DNA of 64,000 nucleotides from Neodiprion pinetum. Its lineage: Eukaryota; Arthropoda; Insecta; Hymenoptera; Diprionidae. The notes below the pieces were generated by a model that was not told where the DNA came from, searched no databases, and saw only the letters and a program-made list of their open reading frames with translations. Shown piece after piece: positions 37,201-46,916 of this stretch (the stretch's first letter is position 1; each line of letters opens with the position of its first letter). The stretch is from positions 8,566,283-8,630,282 of the forward strand of contig NC_060234.1 of NCBI RefSeq assembly GCF_021155775.2. The letters are read 5' to 3'. A program made the position numbers and the translations under genes.

Positions 37201-38150
37201 TTTGCAGTAGATATAATGAAAAACATTACCAACTTTTCCCGAACAAGTTCGATCCTGTATTGACGATTATTGAACCAAATCATTGGCTGTGAATTTCAAT
37301 TAAAAATTTTTTGCTTATGTTATTATGTATTAAATGATGTTATATATTCTTTGGAATAAAAACTGATGAAACATTAAATATGGTAAATTTAGAGGAGTAA
37401 TGTCCGTTATAGAGTAATCTGAATTTGAGAAAAAACGACGTCCATTTACTTGCATGAGTAATAAATTTAGAACAGGAAAAAACAAAATACTCAGCAAGAT
37501 CCGTCAAATTTGAAAAAAAAAAATCCGACTATGGATCAAATATTCGGGAGAGATTACAGTTCTGTATTACTATATCTTACTTCTATTTTATGCAATGATG
37601 CAAGAAAACAAGTTATTCGTTTGATTTGCATGTATCATAGCATATTTTTAAGGAAATAATGAAGTATTATGTGGCCATTATTTGAAATATATTTTTAAAC
37701 CACAATTTTGACAGACTCGTAAGTAATAGATGTAACATTATATCAAACGACCTACGTTAAAGTTTTATTTTCAAAAACCCAGACGTGTTTTTGACACCAT
37801 TTTCTATGTTCACAACAGCTGCAGCTAAATATAAGAATCTATTTTAAACGATCATAATTCTCTCTGGTACAGTAATATATTCAAAATTCATCGTTATAAT
37901 TCTCACAGATTAAAAAAGTATCATCTGTCAAGATTGTCAAAATGTGGGTGCTTTTGTTTATTTTTCAAATTAGCAACAAATTCTGTTCAATCAAGGTCAT
38001 TTCTCGTTTTCATAGATATATAGCAGTCTAATCGGAATACTTTTGGTCAAGACTGTATCTCCGCTACCACCCTCTTACCTAAGTTGCGTACATCCGTGTT
38101 CCTCATGTTTTCCTGTTCCGCGACGGTTTATAACTCGATGAACATGAGAC
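34205..38150. other. Non-coding DNA with two GC-richer patches and an A/G homopolymer tract
   Basis: GC-richer patches occur at 34370-34740 and 35290-35710, each with overlapping chance frames on both strands. An A-run followed by 15 consecutive G bases lies at about 36034-36058. The rest is AT-rich with nothing recognised. Confidence 0.35.
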
Positions 38151-38600
38151 TTTACTAGAGAGGTTGTTGGCTTACGCGTTCACCCGAGATAGACAATCAT
38201 GGCTTGGGCCGTGACGTCACGGCTCGGTCAGATATGAATTTAGCGTCATTGGGTGAAACCTCGCTGTGGACGCGGTTTCGGTGGATTATGAAGTTGCTGA
38301 ACCGTTTGCCGGGCAGATCGCTTCACCTAGCCGCTCGGAAAAGTAGTCCAAGCAGCCTGGGACGACCTGAGCCCCTTCAAAAATATGGTCGCTGATTATA
38401 GCATGGCTAAGCGTTACCAAAGCTCTATATTTTCCTTACTCATTAGTTTAAGGCACGATATGTGCCAGTACTTTGCCCAGTTATGTTTCAGTGCTGGCCG
38501 TCTTTAAACGTGAGAACAAATCGTAGGCTTCGCCTTCTGTCGGTGATCACTGCGGCTACGATGACTCGAGGTATTTACTCACGCGGTAATGCAGACCGCT
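38150..38600. promoter_or_regulatory. GC-rich island with a palindromic CRE
   Basis: This is a GC-rich block in AT-rich surroundings. It contains GCCGTGACGTCACGGC, a perfect 16-bp palindrome centred on the CRE octamer (38208-38223). A 63-codon plus-strand frame overlaps it, but the translation matches nothing I know. It could be an enhancer or alternative promoter of the plus-strand gene. Confidence 0.35.
38208..38223. promoter_or_regulatory. Perfect 16-bp CRE palindrome
   Basis: TGACGTCA at 38212-38219 is extended symmetrically by GCCG and CGGC. CREB/ATF bZIP dimers favour such sites. Similar octamers occur at 2404 and 48770. Confidence 0.45.
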
Positions 38601-39429
38601 ACACCTGCAAAATTTCGTCTTTACGGAAATTTTAGCAACTGAGAATTTATTCATTCTAAAATGACGAATTACTTCGATGAACAGTTCATTTGTTTTTAAT
38701 ATTCACATAATCAGACTTTATCCATGAAAATTTGACAAATTATGCGATTTTGGCATTGATGAAAGTAACTAAATTATATTATACCCGAGATTTCTTAATC
38801 AATTTGCGGTCATTGATTTGTTTACACGTTATAGAGATTAATTTCGTTTTTTCTAAAGTTCAATTTATTCGGTAACTTGTTTAACGTTTGAAACTTTTAT
38901 CGTTTTGAAATGCATTCTGACATGGCGAGCGAACTTTTCCACAGGATTGAAATTAGTAACAAACACTTTAACGAAACATTCGAAAAAACGATCGCTGTTT
39001 TCTAACTTTTGATTAACTTTGAAGGAGTCGAATTTGAAGAATATGAGTTTATTATAGATGTTGCTTTATTACGGTTTACTTAATTTCATGCAATGCAGAG
39101 TTTGTAAAATAAACTTCGGTTAAGAATTCATTGTTACATGAACATGACAAAATTCAATTCCGTGCTTCTTACATTTTCTCAGTGTGTTGTAACCTGAATG
39201 CAAAATGGTTAGGCTAAGGTCCGATGGACGACTTGGACTCGTATTTGTATGAGACGTCCTCTCTAAATAATCGACCTTTTATGACGAGATTTCATTTAAA
39301 GGGGATAAACTCTTCACAGTTTTTTCAATTTCAAAAATGTCTCTTTCCTTCACCTGGATCTTGAGAATTGGAATGCGATGCATATCGTATCGTTTCCCCG
39401 TAAATTCACGACATATTTGGTGCGTTCTC
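38601..39429. other. AT-rich non-coding DNA
   Basis: Nothing recognised up to the interrupted repeat R. Confidence 0.4.
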
Positions 39430-39485
39430 CACAAATTCAGCCACTTTTTTTTCATCTTTGCGGATATGCTCCATAATTGGTTATA

Positions 39486-41953
39486 CAGGGTGTCCCTAAA
39501 TTGAGGGACACGGACCAGCCAGCGTGATACCTGACTGAAATGCAACCGAGAATTTCTTTACCGGAAGCTCGTCCGACGCATAGTTTTTGAATTATAAGCG
39601 ATAGTGTTAGGCCAATCAGAGTGCACCATTTCATCTGGATTTGCCGCCCCGGAAATTGCTGTTTTGTTCGCTGGGTGAATTATTATTATTCGGTTACAAA
39701 TTAAATATCGGCACCTCCCCTCTCTCGCTGTTGTACCCCTTCTCGAGCGCTGACCTCGGTATTGTTGCCGCGGCACACGCTGCCGGCCGCACACTCGTGT
39801 GTGTGAAACATAAGCGAATGCCCAGCTACACAATACTACGAAACACATCTACGAGTGAAAATAAAAATAAATCTCGAAATAAATCAGCGGATTCAAGATT
39901 TAATGTTATAAAACACTTCCAATCATCGATGTATGCATAAAACTAGAGATTTTAGATGATTGATATGCCGTTAGGGTTCATAATTAGTCATTCAATCAAT
40001 CTGAATTATGCTTTCCGAACATTTTTTGTGTCTTTGCAACATAACTTTTCGACTAGTTTGAAATTCATCATTGACATCCGATTTTTCAATAATGCGAGGG
40101 AACAACAACTCGCTGAATTGACGTGTCAATAGGTTTGTAAATCAATTACGATTCACCTGAGTTAACACAAAATAACTGGATAAATGAGACTTCACTGAAT
40201 CACTAAAAATGATAACTGAAATCTGGAGAATTATTTGAGATATAACTGAATTAGGAAGAGTTGTAATAAGTCAAGTTACTTTGAATACCTTCAGATTCGT
40301 CCCGAAATTTTATGTTTAGAGAGAAAAATAATCAAATTCAAATAAAAAAGTAATTTCAAATCAAGAAGAAGAAAATTCCCAAATACCTGAATTCAAATGA
40401 AGCAATTTCAATTTAATAAATCTATCTGAATTTGAGGAAAAATAATTATTATTATTTGGAATAGAAAGATGAAGTCGAATTACATGAATAAATTCAATCA
40501 ATTCAACTCAAAAAAATATGGTGTCATTCAAATTCCCAGTTATTTCCTCGTCGATTCAATGTGGGTCTGGAACCGCTTGTCTACTCATACGAACGATGCA
40601 ATACAGTATCGGTGTATGTGATTTAAGTATCAATTACTCAAAATTTGTCAAACTTAAAAATATTTTGAATAAGACTATGAATTATCGAAATATCTCTTCT
40701 GATATTAAGACTACACGCAGAAATTTACCAAATTGATTAATTTTTACCAATTTAATCGAGCCGTGTCCGATTACTTTGTTGAAATCGATTAATCGATACA
40801 TCGATTAGTCTCAGATAAGTGTCCATCACTAGCATTGATCTCAACAATTTCAACGTTACTTGCCACTCCAGACCCACATTGAATCGACGAGGAAATAACT
40901 GGGAATTTGAATGACACCATATTTTTTTGAGTTGAATTGATTGAATTTATTCATGTAATTCGACTTCATTTTTCTATTCCAAATAATAATAATTATTTTT
41001 TCCTCAAATTCAGATAGATTTATTAAATTGAAATTGCTTCATTTGAATTCAGGTATTTGGGAATTTTCTTCTTCTTGATTTGAAATTACTTTTTTATTTG
41101 AATTTGATTATTTTTCTCTCTAAACATAAAATTTCGGGACGAATCTGAAGGTATTCAAAGTAACTTGACTTATTACAACTCTTCCTAATTCAGTTATATC
41201 TCAAATAATTCTCCAGATTTCAGTTATCATTTTTAGTGATTCAGTGAATTTTCATTTATTCAGTTATTTTGTGTTAACTCAGGTGAATCGTAATTGATTT
41301 ACAAACCTATTGACACGTCAATTCAGCGAGTTGTTGTTCCCTCGCATTATTGAAAAATCGGATGTCAATGATGAATTTCAAACTAGTCGAAAAGTTATGT
41401 TGCAAAGACACAAAAAATGTTCGGAAAGCATAATTCAGATTGATTGAATGACTAATTATGAACCCTAACGGCATATCAATCATCTAAAATCTCTAGTTTT
41501 ATGCATACATCGATGATTGGAAGTGTTTTATAACATTAAATCTTGAATCCGCTGATTTATTTCGAGATTTATTTTTATTTTCACTCGTAGATGTGTTTCG
41601 TAGTATTGTGTAGCTGGGCATTCGCTTATGTTTCACACACACGAGTGTGCGGCCGGCAGCGTGTGCCGCGGCAACAATACCGAGGTCAGCGCTCGAGAAG
41701 GGGTACAACAGCGAGAGAGGGGAGGTGCCGATATTTAATTTGTAACCGAATAATAATAATTCACCCAGCGAACAAAACAGCAATTTCCGGGGCGGCAAAT
41801 CCAGATGAAATGGTGCACTCTGATTGGCCTAACACTATCGCTTATAATTCAAAAACTATGCGTCGGACGAGCTTCCGGTAAAGAAATTCTCGGTTGCATT
41901 TCAGTCAGGTATCACGCTGGCTGGTCCGTGTCCCTCAATTTAGGGACACCCTG
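39486..41953. mobile_element. 2,468-bp near-perfect palindromic (foldback) element, TA target duplication
   Basis: Left arm 39486-40571 and right arm 40867-41953 are inverted copies. I found only about four differences over nearly 1.09 kb, mainly near 40182-40194 and 40464. The spacer is 40572-40866. Termini are CAGGGTGTCCC, and each terminus carries its own small hairpin (GTGTCCCT / AGGGACAC). TA flanks both ends, and comparison with uninterrupted copies of the host repeat supports a 2-bp TA duplication, as in Tc1/mariner-type insertion. The arms include a GC-rich block (39720-39810) and a 99-codon frame present identically in both arms (39641-39940 plus; 41499-41798 minus). That frame resembles no transposase. 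No catalytic motif was seen, so the element is probably non-autonomous. The arm identity implies recent origin or gene conversion; an assembly artefact must also be considered. Confidence 0.9.
40572..40866. other. Unique spacer at the centre of the palindrome
   Basis: This 295-bp non-duplicated segment separates the arms. It contains AATCGATACATCGATT, a small near-palindrome, and is otherwise AT-rich without coding potential. A spacer of this length would become the loop of the cruciform or hairpin. Confidence 0.8.
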
Positions 41954-42097
41954 TATAGTAGTACTTCTTAAAGGTACTCTCTGTGAACTTTTTCAAATTT
42001 TTCTGTACATTCATCTCGGAAATGTTTTTTTCTTCAAACCCGTATATCATGAAAGTTTAAAGGATGTTAAAAAAATTTTAACACAAAAAAATTATGT

Positions 42098-42400
42098 TTG
42101 TCCAGAAACAATTTAATGCAACATATATGTTATATTGGCATGCAGCATTCGCGTCGTACAATTTTGTACATTTGCAACTCAGTGCTTTCTTGGAACCATT
42201 GCTGGATTCATTTTGTGCCTTTCGAAATTCCAGGCTGTGTTCAAGCCATTAACCGAATATGCTGCAGATCGCAATCATGTTCAGTATATGCATACTTGGC
42301 ACAGCAGTTTTTTGAAGATCAAGGTACCTCATCTAGGAAACTAAAAACAAATCTTTATTACGCTTCCGAGGAAGCACGACTGTTATGCGCTATGGTGTAA
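42098..42400 (+). other. Unidentified open frames upstream of the stem-loop
   Basis: Two overlapping plus-strand frames (42098-42400 and 42135-42344) have protein-like composition. The second runs through an AGFILC..hydrophobic stretch, and the first ends in a charged segment (LKTNLYYASEEARLLCAMV). A frameshifted single ancestor is possible but not shown. No family was recognised. The frames end at the stem-loop at 42381. Confidence 0.25.
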
Positions 42401-42419
42401 TATTACGTAGCGCATAACA
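42381..42419. other. Perfect 12-bp stem-loop with TAATATTAC in the loop
   Basis: TGTTATGCGCTA (42381-42392) pairs with TAGCGCATAACA (42408-42419). The 15-base loop holds TAATATTAC (42398-42406). A nonanucleotide of this kind at the top of a stem of about 10 bp is the rolling-circle origin of CRESS-DNA viruses (geminiviruses use TAATATTAC; circoviruses use a variant). Chance is possible in AT-rich DNA. No Rep motifs were recognised in the flanking frames. It may be an endogenous viral remnant or a coincidental hairpin. Confidence 0.45.
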
Positions 42420-42457
42420 TTTTTTAGTCAAAACATATAATGTATGCAGATAAACTG

Positions 42458-42791
42458 TCATCTAAGCTTTTTTAGTTCTATTGCGTTACTTTGATTCATA
42501 TCATAATTGGGATGATTAAAAAAATTGCTTGTAGTTGAAATTCGGTAGTTCGATTCTTCTCCATCGCAGCACTCGACTTTGAGTACGCCTCTGGTGTGTT
42601 GAATCGTACAAAACAGACCCAGCACTTTGGCAATGAATACGCTTTCCTCCTTTGAACTTTCCAACGATAACATTACATCTTTCGGAAGTGTTACTAGTGA
42701 CATTGTACAGTAAACTCTCGGCATGTAAACTAAGTTGTGTAATCGCTTTAAAGATCCTGTCATACGATCCTAGCTCAATTACAACCGGCAC
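42458..42791 (-). pseudogene. Unidentified, possibly frameshifted coding remnant
   Basis: Two overlapping minus-strand frames (42516-42791 and 42458-42763) are both long for this AT content. They read best as one protein if the upstream part of one (VIELGSYDR) is followed by the other (SLKRLHNLVYMPRVY, then LGLFCTIQHTRGVLKVECCD). This suggests a frameshift near 42750. No catalytic motif or family was recognised. The remnant converges on the stem-loop at 42381. Confidence 0.3.
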
Positions 42792-42799
42792 AATTTTTT

Positions 42800-44029
42800 C
42801 TGTCTACTTTCGGAATACCACTCCATAAATGTTGATTTGATTATTTATGTTTATAAAATTAAATTTTCTGATCAGATTTATAAACTATAACCGCAGTAAT
42901 CGTAACCAGGTTTTCTTCTACTAGGTAACGTATTTCACGATTCAAACTTTGTTTTCGCAATATTAGAGCTAAAATATGTACCCCGAACATTTGACGGCAA
43001 GTCTGAAAATAACATTCTATCTAAAGTCGAAAGCAGAATAACGAATAATGTACTTCAGAATAATTTGTCAATGGATCTCATTATCGCTTTTCAATTATAC
43101 GTCGGTAGAGACATTTTCGTCAGAGGTGAATAATGATCATGATAAGTTTTAGGTTATACACGCAAATTACGTGTCGTTATCCTCACGAGTTATTCAAAAT
43201 TGATATGCATTTCACATGTATGGCCAATACGACGATCTGGCAAATCATAATAAATATAAATAGTTTCACAAATTCGTGCTCGGCCGTGGCATGGCTTTGC
43301 CGATTCAGCGCCGAGCCGAAAAGTTAATGGTGGCGCCATCTTATGTGATTGAATTTTCGCGTCGTAAAATATTAGTAAATAAAGCTTAACCAACAACGGA
43401 GTTGCAACTAAACTATTCGGGCTGCTGTTTTCTTGTGGGTGAAATAAATTTTAGTGATATCTAAGTGCCGCGAATCGTTAAACAACCAAAATGCTGTCGC
43501 AGTCGTGTCAGCGGTAGCCATATTGACGTTGCGAGTGTGTGAATACGTGTGTCAGGTGTCAACGGAATACTTTATAATAATTTTTTTCGTTACCTTCGAT
43601 TAAACTGTAACCTCCCACCGTTATTTCACCCACAACAATTTTGAATAAAAAATCATCTCGTCACAAAACATTTGAAAAGTGTGCTGTCGTCTTTGATAAT
43701 TCGTCATGCGAAATTCACTTGTACGTGTGCACGCGCGATAGCGTCGGAAAAATAAAAGACATCACGATGGTTCACTCTTAATTTCACTTGTTTCGGTAAA
43801 ATATTTTTTCTACCCGACAAGAATGGAGAGTTCGACGATGTCAATTTTTTTATACGTTCCCGATCCACTGCCAAATACCCTGTAAAATTCACGGCAAAAT
43901 CAAAGTTGTCGCATTAAGAGAAAAAACAAAAATATAAATTTTTTTCGCTCAAAATAACATTTTCGATGCCATCAAAAATATAACATATATTGCATCAGAT
44001 ACTTCATGGCAAAACATTACTTTTTTGTT
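42800..44029. other. Non-coding DNA with a promoter-like patch
   Basis: AT-rich to 43250. Between 43270 and 43560 a CpG-richer patch carries AAGATGGCGCC on the minus strand (43330-43342, a YY1-type motif) and GTAGCCATATTG (43513). It could be a weak or bidirectional promoter. The only ATG frame on the plus strand there is eight codons. The patch is followed by AT-rich DNA. Confidence 0.35.
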
Positions 44030-44220
44030 GAAAAGTTTTTTTGTCTGACTTCAATCTTGCATGATGTAGTAAAAAAAAAAAAAAAAAAAACCATTTCCGA
44101 ATCAAGTAATCTAAATTATCTGGCAAAATTCACAGATAGCGCCTTTAAGTAGTACTATTATATAACCAATTACGGAACAGATCCGAGATGATGAAAAAAA
44201 AGTGACTGAGTTGATATAGA
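44030..44220 (+). repeat. Interspersed repeat R, copy 3
   Basis: Uninterrupted copy: CTTCAATCTTGCATGATG, a 20-base A-run (44071-44090), CCATTTCCGAA, ATTCACAGATAGCGCC, AAGTAGTACTATTATATAAC, CAATTACGGAACAGATC. The junction word GTACTATTATATAACCAATT is the empty counterpart of the split copy at 39485/41954. Confidence 0.8.
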
Positions 44221-44439
44221 ACGCCTCATTTGAACTACAAGAAGAACGAGTCGGATAATGATACGACGTTATAGAATCCAGTGTATGTATGTACAATGTG
44301 CATGCGCAGTACGGTGAGTGTGGTATAACGATAAAGCGCATCGGTCTGCGCATTGTGGGTTCATTATTATGCGCCTCGGCGAGTTGTATTGTGTGTGACG
44401 GAAAGTTTGCCTCGGCAGCATGCATAGTTCTATGAGTTT

Positions 44440-44640
44440 GAAGTTGGTAACGTTACACCGCGATGAATGTTTTGGAGAAAAATAGTTACTTCTTACCTTC
44501 AGGGTTGTCCGAAATTTAGTTAGCCATGATAAAGAAAAAATACTGAGATTTAAAAAATCCAACTCCTAGAAATTCGTTCTCAAATTCCACGAGATGATTT
44601 TTCTTCCCGCTGTTCCGTTACGTTAAACGTTACTAACTTC
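44440..44640. mobile_element. Small MITE, GAAGTTGGTAACGTTA ends
   Basis: The element is 201 bp. The left end is GAAGTTGGTAACGTTA. The right end read inward is GAAGTTAGTAACGTTTAACG. Its interior aligns with the copy at 46729 (AAATTTAGTTAGCCATGATAAA against AAACTTAGCGAACCATTATAAA, then the shared CCAACTCCT block). No coding capacity. Confidence 0.7.
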
Positions 44641-44649
44641 ACTTCGGAC

Positions 44650-45360
44650 TTTTATACCTCTAATGTAACATCGAGGGGCGAGAGGCGCATGCGTTCAGCG
44701 GTTATGCGACGGAAGAAGTAGGCATATAAGTATACAGGACAGTATTAGGTATGGTTGCGCGTATGCATCTATGTGCATGAATTTAAATGTAATAAGCACG
44801 CGCGTCCAAGAGGTTGGTAATTGGTAATTAGTTGAAACGCACTCGGGCAGACATCGACGCGCGTTGACCCGGCTGGTTGTCGGTCTCACTCGTCTGTCGT
44901 CAACTGCTGCGCGCTAATTGCCTCCCAGTTGAATGAGATCATCAGGCCCAACCCTAACCTAACCCAACTCGATTCGATATCGTTAACTCATCGATCACAC
45001 CGTGCGGTGTTTCTTACGGTCACTTCGTCAATCGAGGTTGTACCGATTGTGAGAGATATTTCACTTCGTACATAGTCATCTGAAATCCTATAACCTTTTG
45101 CGGCACAGCGTTTCATTCGTATATGAAACACCTTTTTCCAATCGGTTATTCAAGATTTATGTCCAATTTTTTAAATATCGCTGCCATTTCTTTCGCATGA
45201 TTGGACTTCTAAGATGTCATTGTTGACGTTTTCAGAGAGATTACGACGATTCCGCGAATACAATGACCGCTATAAACAAAGTGCTGAAAATGCCTGTTCG
45301 TAATTGCGTGAAGGTTGCGACGACTAGAAAAGTGGAACTCGTCGGTAAAAACGAATCCGA
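44650..45360. other. Non-coding DNA, partly CpG-rich
   Basis: A CpG-rich patch at 44690-45040 includes a short CCCTAACCTAACCC stretch (44950), close to the insect telomere motif but only a few units long. No coding sequence recognised. Confidence 0.35.
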
Positions 45361-45365
45361 TGTAA

Positions 45366-45469
45366 AAATTTCAAAATTCAATATAGTAGATACAATATGG
45401 CGGACTCAAAATACAAAAATTGATCCTACTCGCTCATGTTAGACTCGCCATATTGAATTTTGAAAATTT
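45366..45469. repeat. Short inverted repeat around AAAATTCAATATGGCG
   Basis: The left arm TTTCAAAATTCAATAT...GGCGGACTC (45366-45406) is mirrored by GACTCGCCATATTGAATTTT (about 45442-45463). I remember AATTCAATATGGCGGA-like words from interspersed insect repeats. The left arm has an extra 14 bases or so. Confidence 0.55.
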
Positions 45470-46728
45470 CTCAGATCTGACCCCATTTTTGACATAAACG
45501 ACTTAGAGAATCTTTCTATACCCAGTTTCAAGGAGTTTGACTGCAAGGAAAAATGTATACTTCGATGGGTTAAAAGAATTTGGTATAGTTGCAATAATGG
45601 TTCGCATATTTTTGAAATTACACGAAAATGCAGCACAGGTATACCTGTTTAGTGTAAAATTACAATTGTCAACGTTAAGATTTTTTGGTTACTACACAGA
45701 AGAAAATTTAGTATGAGTGACCATAATCGAAAAGAACAGTGACAAGCATCAAACTTTCTGGTTACCTAGGGTGCAATAGGTACGTATAGCAAGGTTATTT
45801 TGTTGCTTTATTTAAGTGAAAAATGTACTATTAACAACGACGACGCTGCATTTTATTGTTGTTGCGCTAATATTCGAATGTTACTCGTTTTATTTACTAG
45901 TTCCCATAACAAAATGAAATCTGTCTCAGCATATGGAGTTGGTGCAGTGAATTTCTACGGTTTTCATTAAAAAGTTTGATTTGAACTCAAAGAAATGAAA
46001 TTCAAGATGTTGACTATAACGTGATGCTTATTTCATGTAGATGTACTTGCTTTTTTCTTGATTTCCACGCGAATTTTATGTGACCGGATGATGGAAAATT
46101 TGTGACATTGAAGTGAGTAGTTTTTCACATCGGAAGCATGCATAGCTTTGCTGAATTCGATTGCACAAACTATCGATTTCACATTCTGCTACACATAAAT
46201 ACAGTTGGGCTATTCTGTACGTATAAGAGTGTATATATATATATATATATACTACATATATTAGGAGATGTAGGGACGCGAAAGGGGCTGAGAAATCACT
46301 GAAGGGGCAAATTTTACATCTTTATATACCAAGTTGCATCTTTATAAACTGAAAGGACGAAAGAAAGAAATATATTCAGGGCGCATGATTTTCGAAAGCA
46401 GCGGAAAAAAGACAGGCATTTATAATGGATACGGATTATTGGTATTAACTATATACATTTCAGTATATTTTTGTCGGTGAATGTATTCTCATTATTCAGT
46501 ACAAGTCCACCGAGCATCCTTTTCCCCTCAAACATCCTGTTTAAAAATCAGAATGTACATAAAAAATATTTCCACACCAGTATAATCATCCGGTCTCGGT
46601 GACTTGCAGTTCCGAGCTTTTTGCAATATGTATATATAGTATGGAAGGATTCAACTGTCGGTTTTAATATCTTTCAATGATTTCGCGACGGTGCGTCACC
46701 TCGAAACGCTGAAATTTAGGAGTGAGAC
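45470..46728. other. AT-rich non-coding DNA
   Basis: Contains a (TA)n run at 46232-46251. Nothing else recognised. Confidence 0.4.
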
Positions 46729-46916
46729 GAAGTTAGTAACTTTACCGTAACGATGCATGTTCAGGCAAAATCATGACTTTGCGAAACTTAGCGAACCATT
46801 ATAAACAAAATGTACAATAGGTAATTCTGAAAAGCCAACTCCTTGAAAGTCATCTTAATATTGCCCGATAACGATCCTTTCACCCGATGTATCGTTACCT
46901 CAACGTTACCAACCTC
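46729..46916. mobile_element. Small MITE, GAAGTTAGTAAC ends
   Basis: The element is about 188 bp, related to 44440-44640. The left end is GAAGTTAGTAACTTTACC. The right end read inward is GAGGTTGGTAACGTTG. The shared interior includes the AACTCCTTGAAAG block. A CpG-rich island follows at once. Confidence 0.65.

Larger units (their letters stand above)
39430..42060 (-). repeat. Interspersed repeat R, copy 2, split by the palindromic element
   Basis: Read on the minus strand, 42060-41954 and then 39485-39430 together match copies 1 and 3: GTTCACAGAGAGTACC, TTTAAGAAGTACT, then the insertion, then AACCAATTATGGAGCA and GATGAAAAAAAAGTGGCTG. With one TA removed, the junction word has the same length as in the other two copies, which defines the insertion point exactly. 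Confidence 0.8.

Noticed and set aside
39641..41798. Identical 99-codon frames in both arms of the palindrome as a gene pair
   Set aside because: The frames are identical only because the arms are copies, no family is recognised, and the frame includes a GC-rich block with few stops in any frame.
42381..42425. Helitron 3' end
   Set aside because: The hairpin has a long AT-rich loop and is not followed at the right distance by CTRR-T; Helitron hairpins are short and GC-rich.
44945..44970. Interstitial telomere repeat
   Set aside because: Only about two and a half CCTAA-like units are present, which is common by chance in insect DNA.
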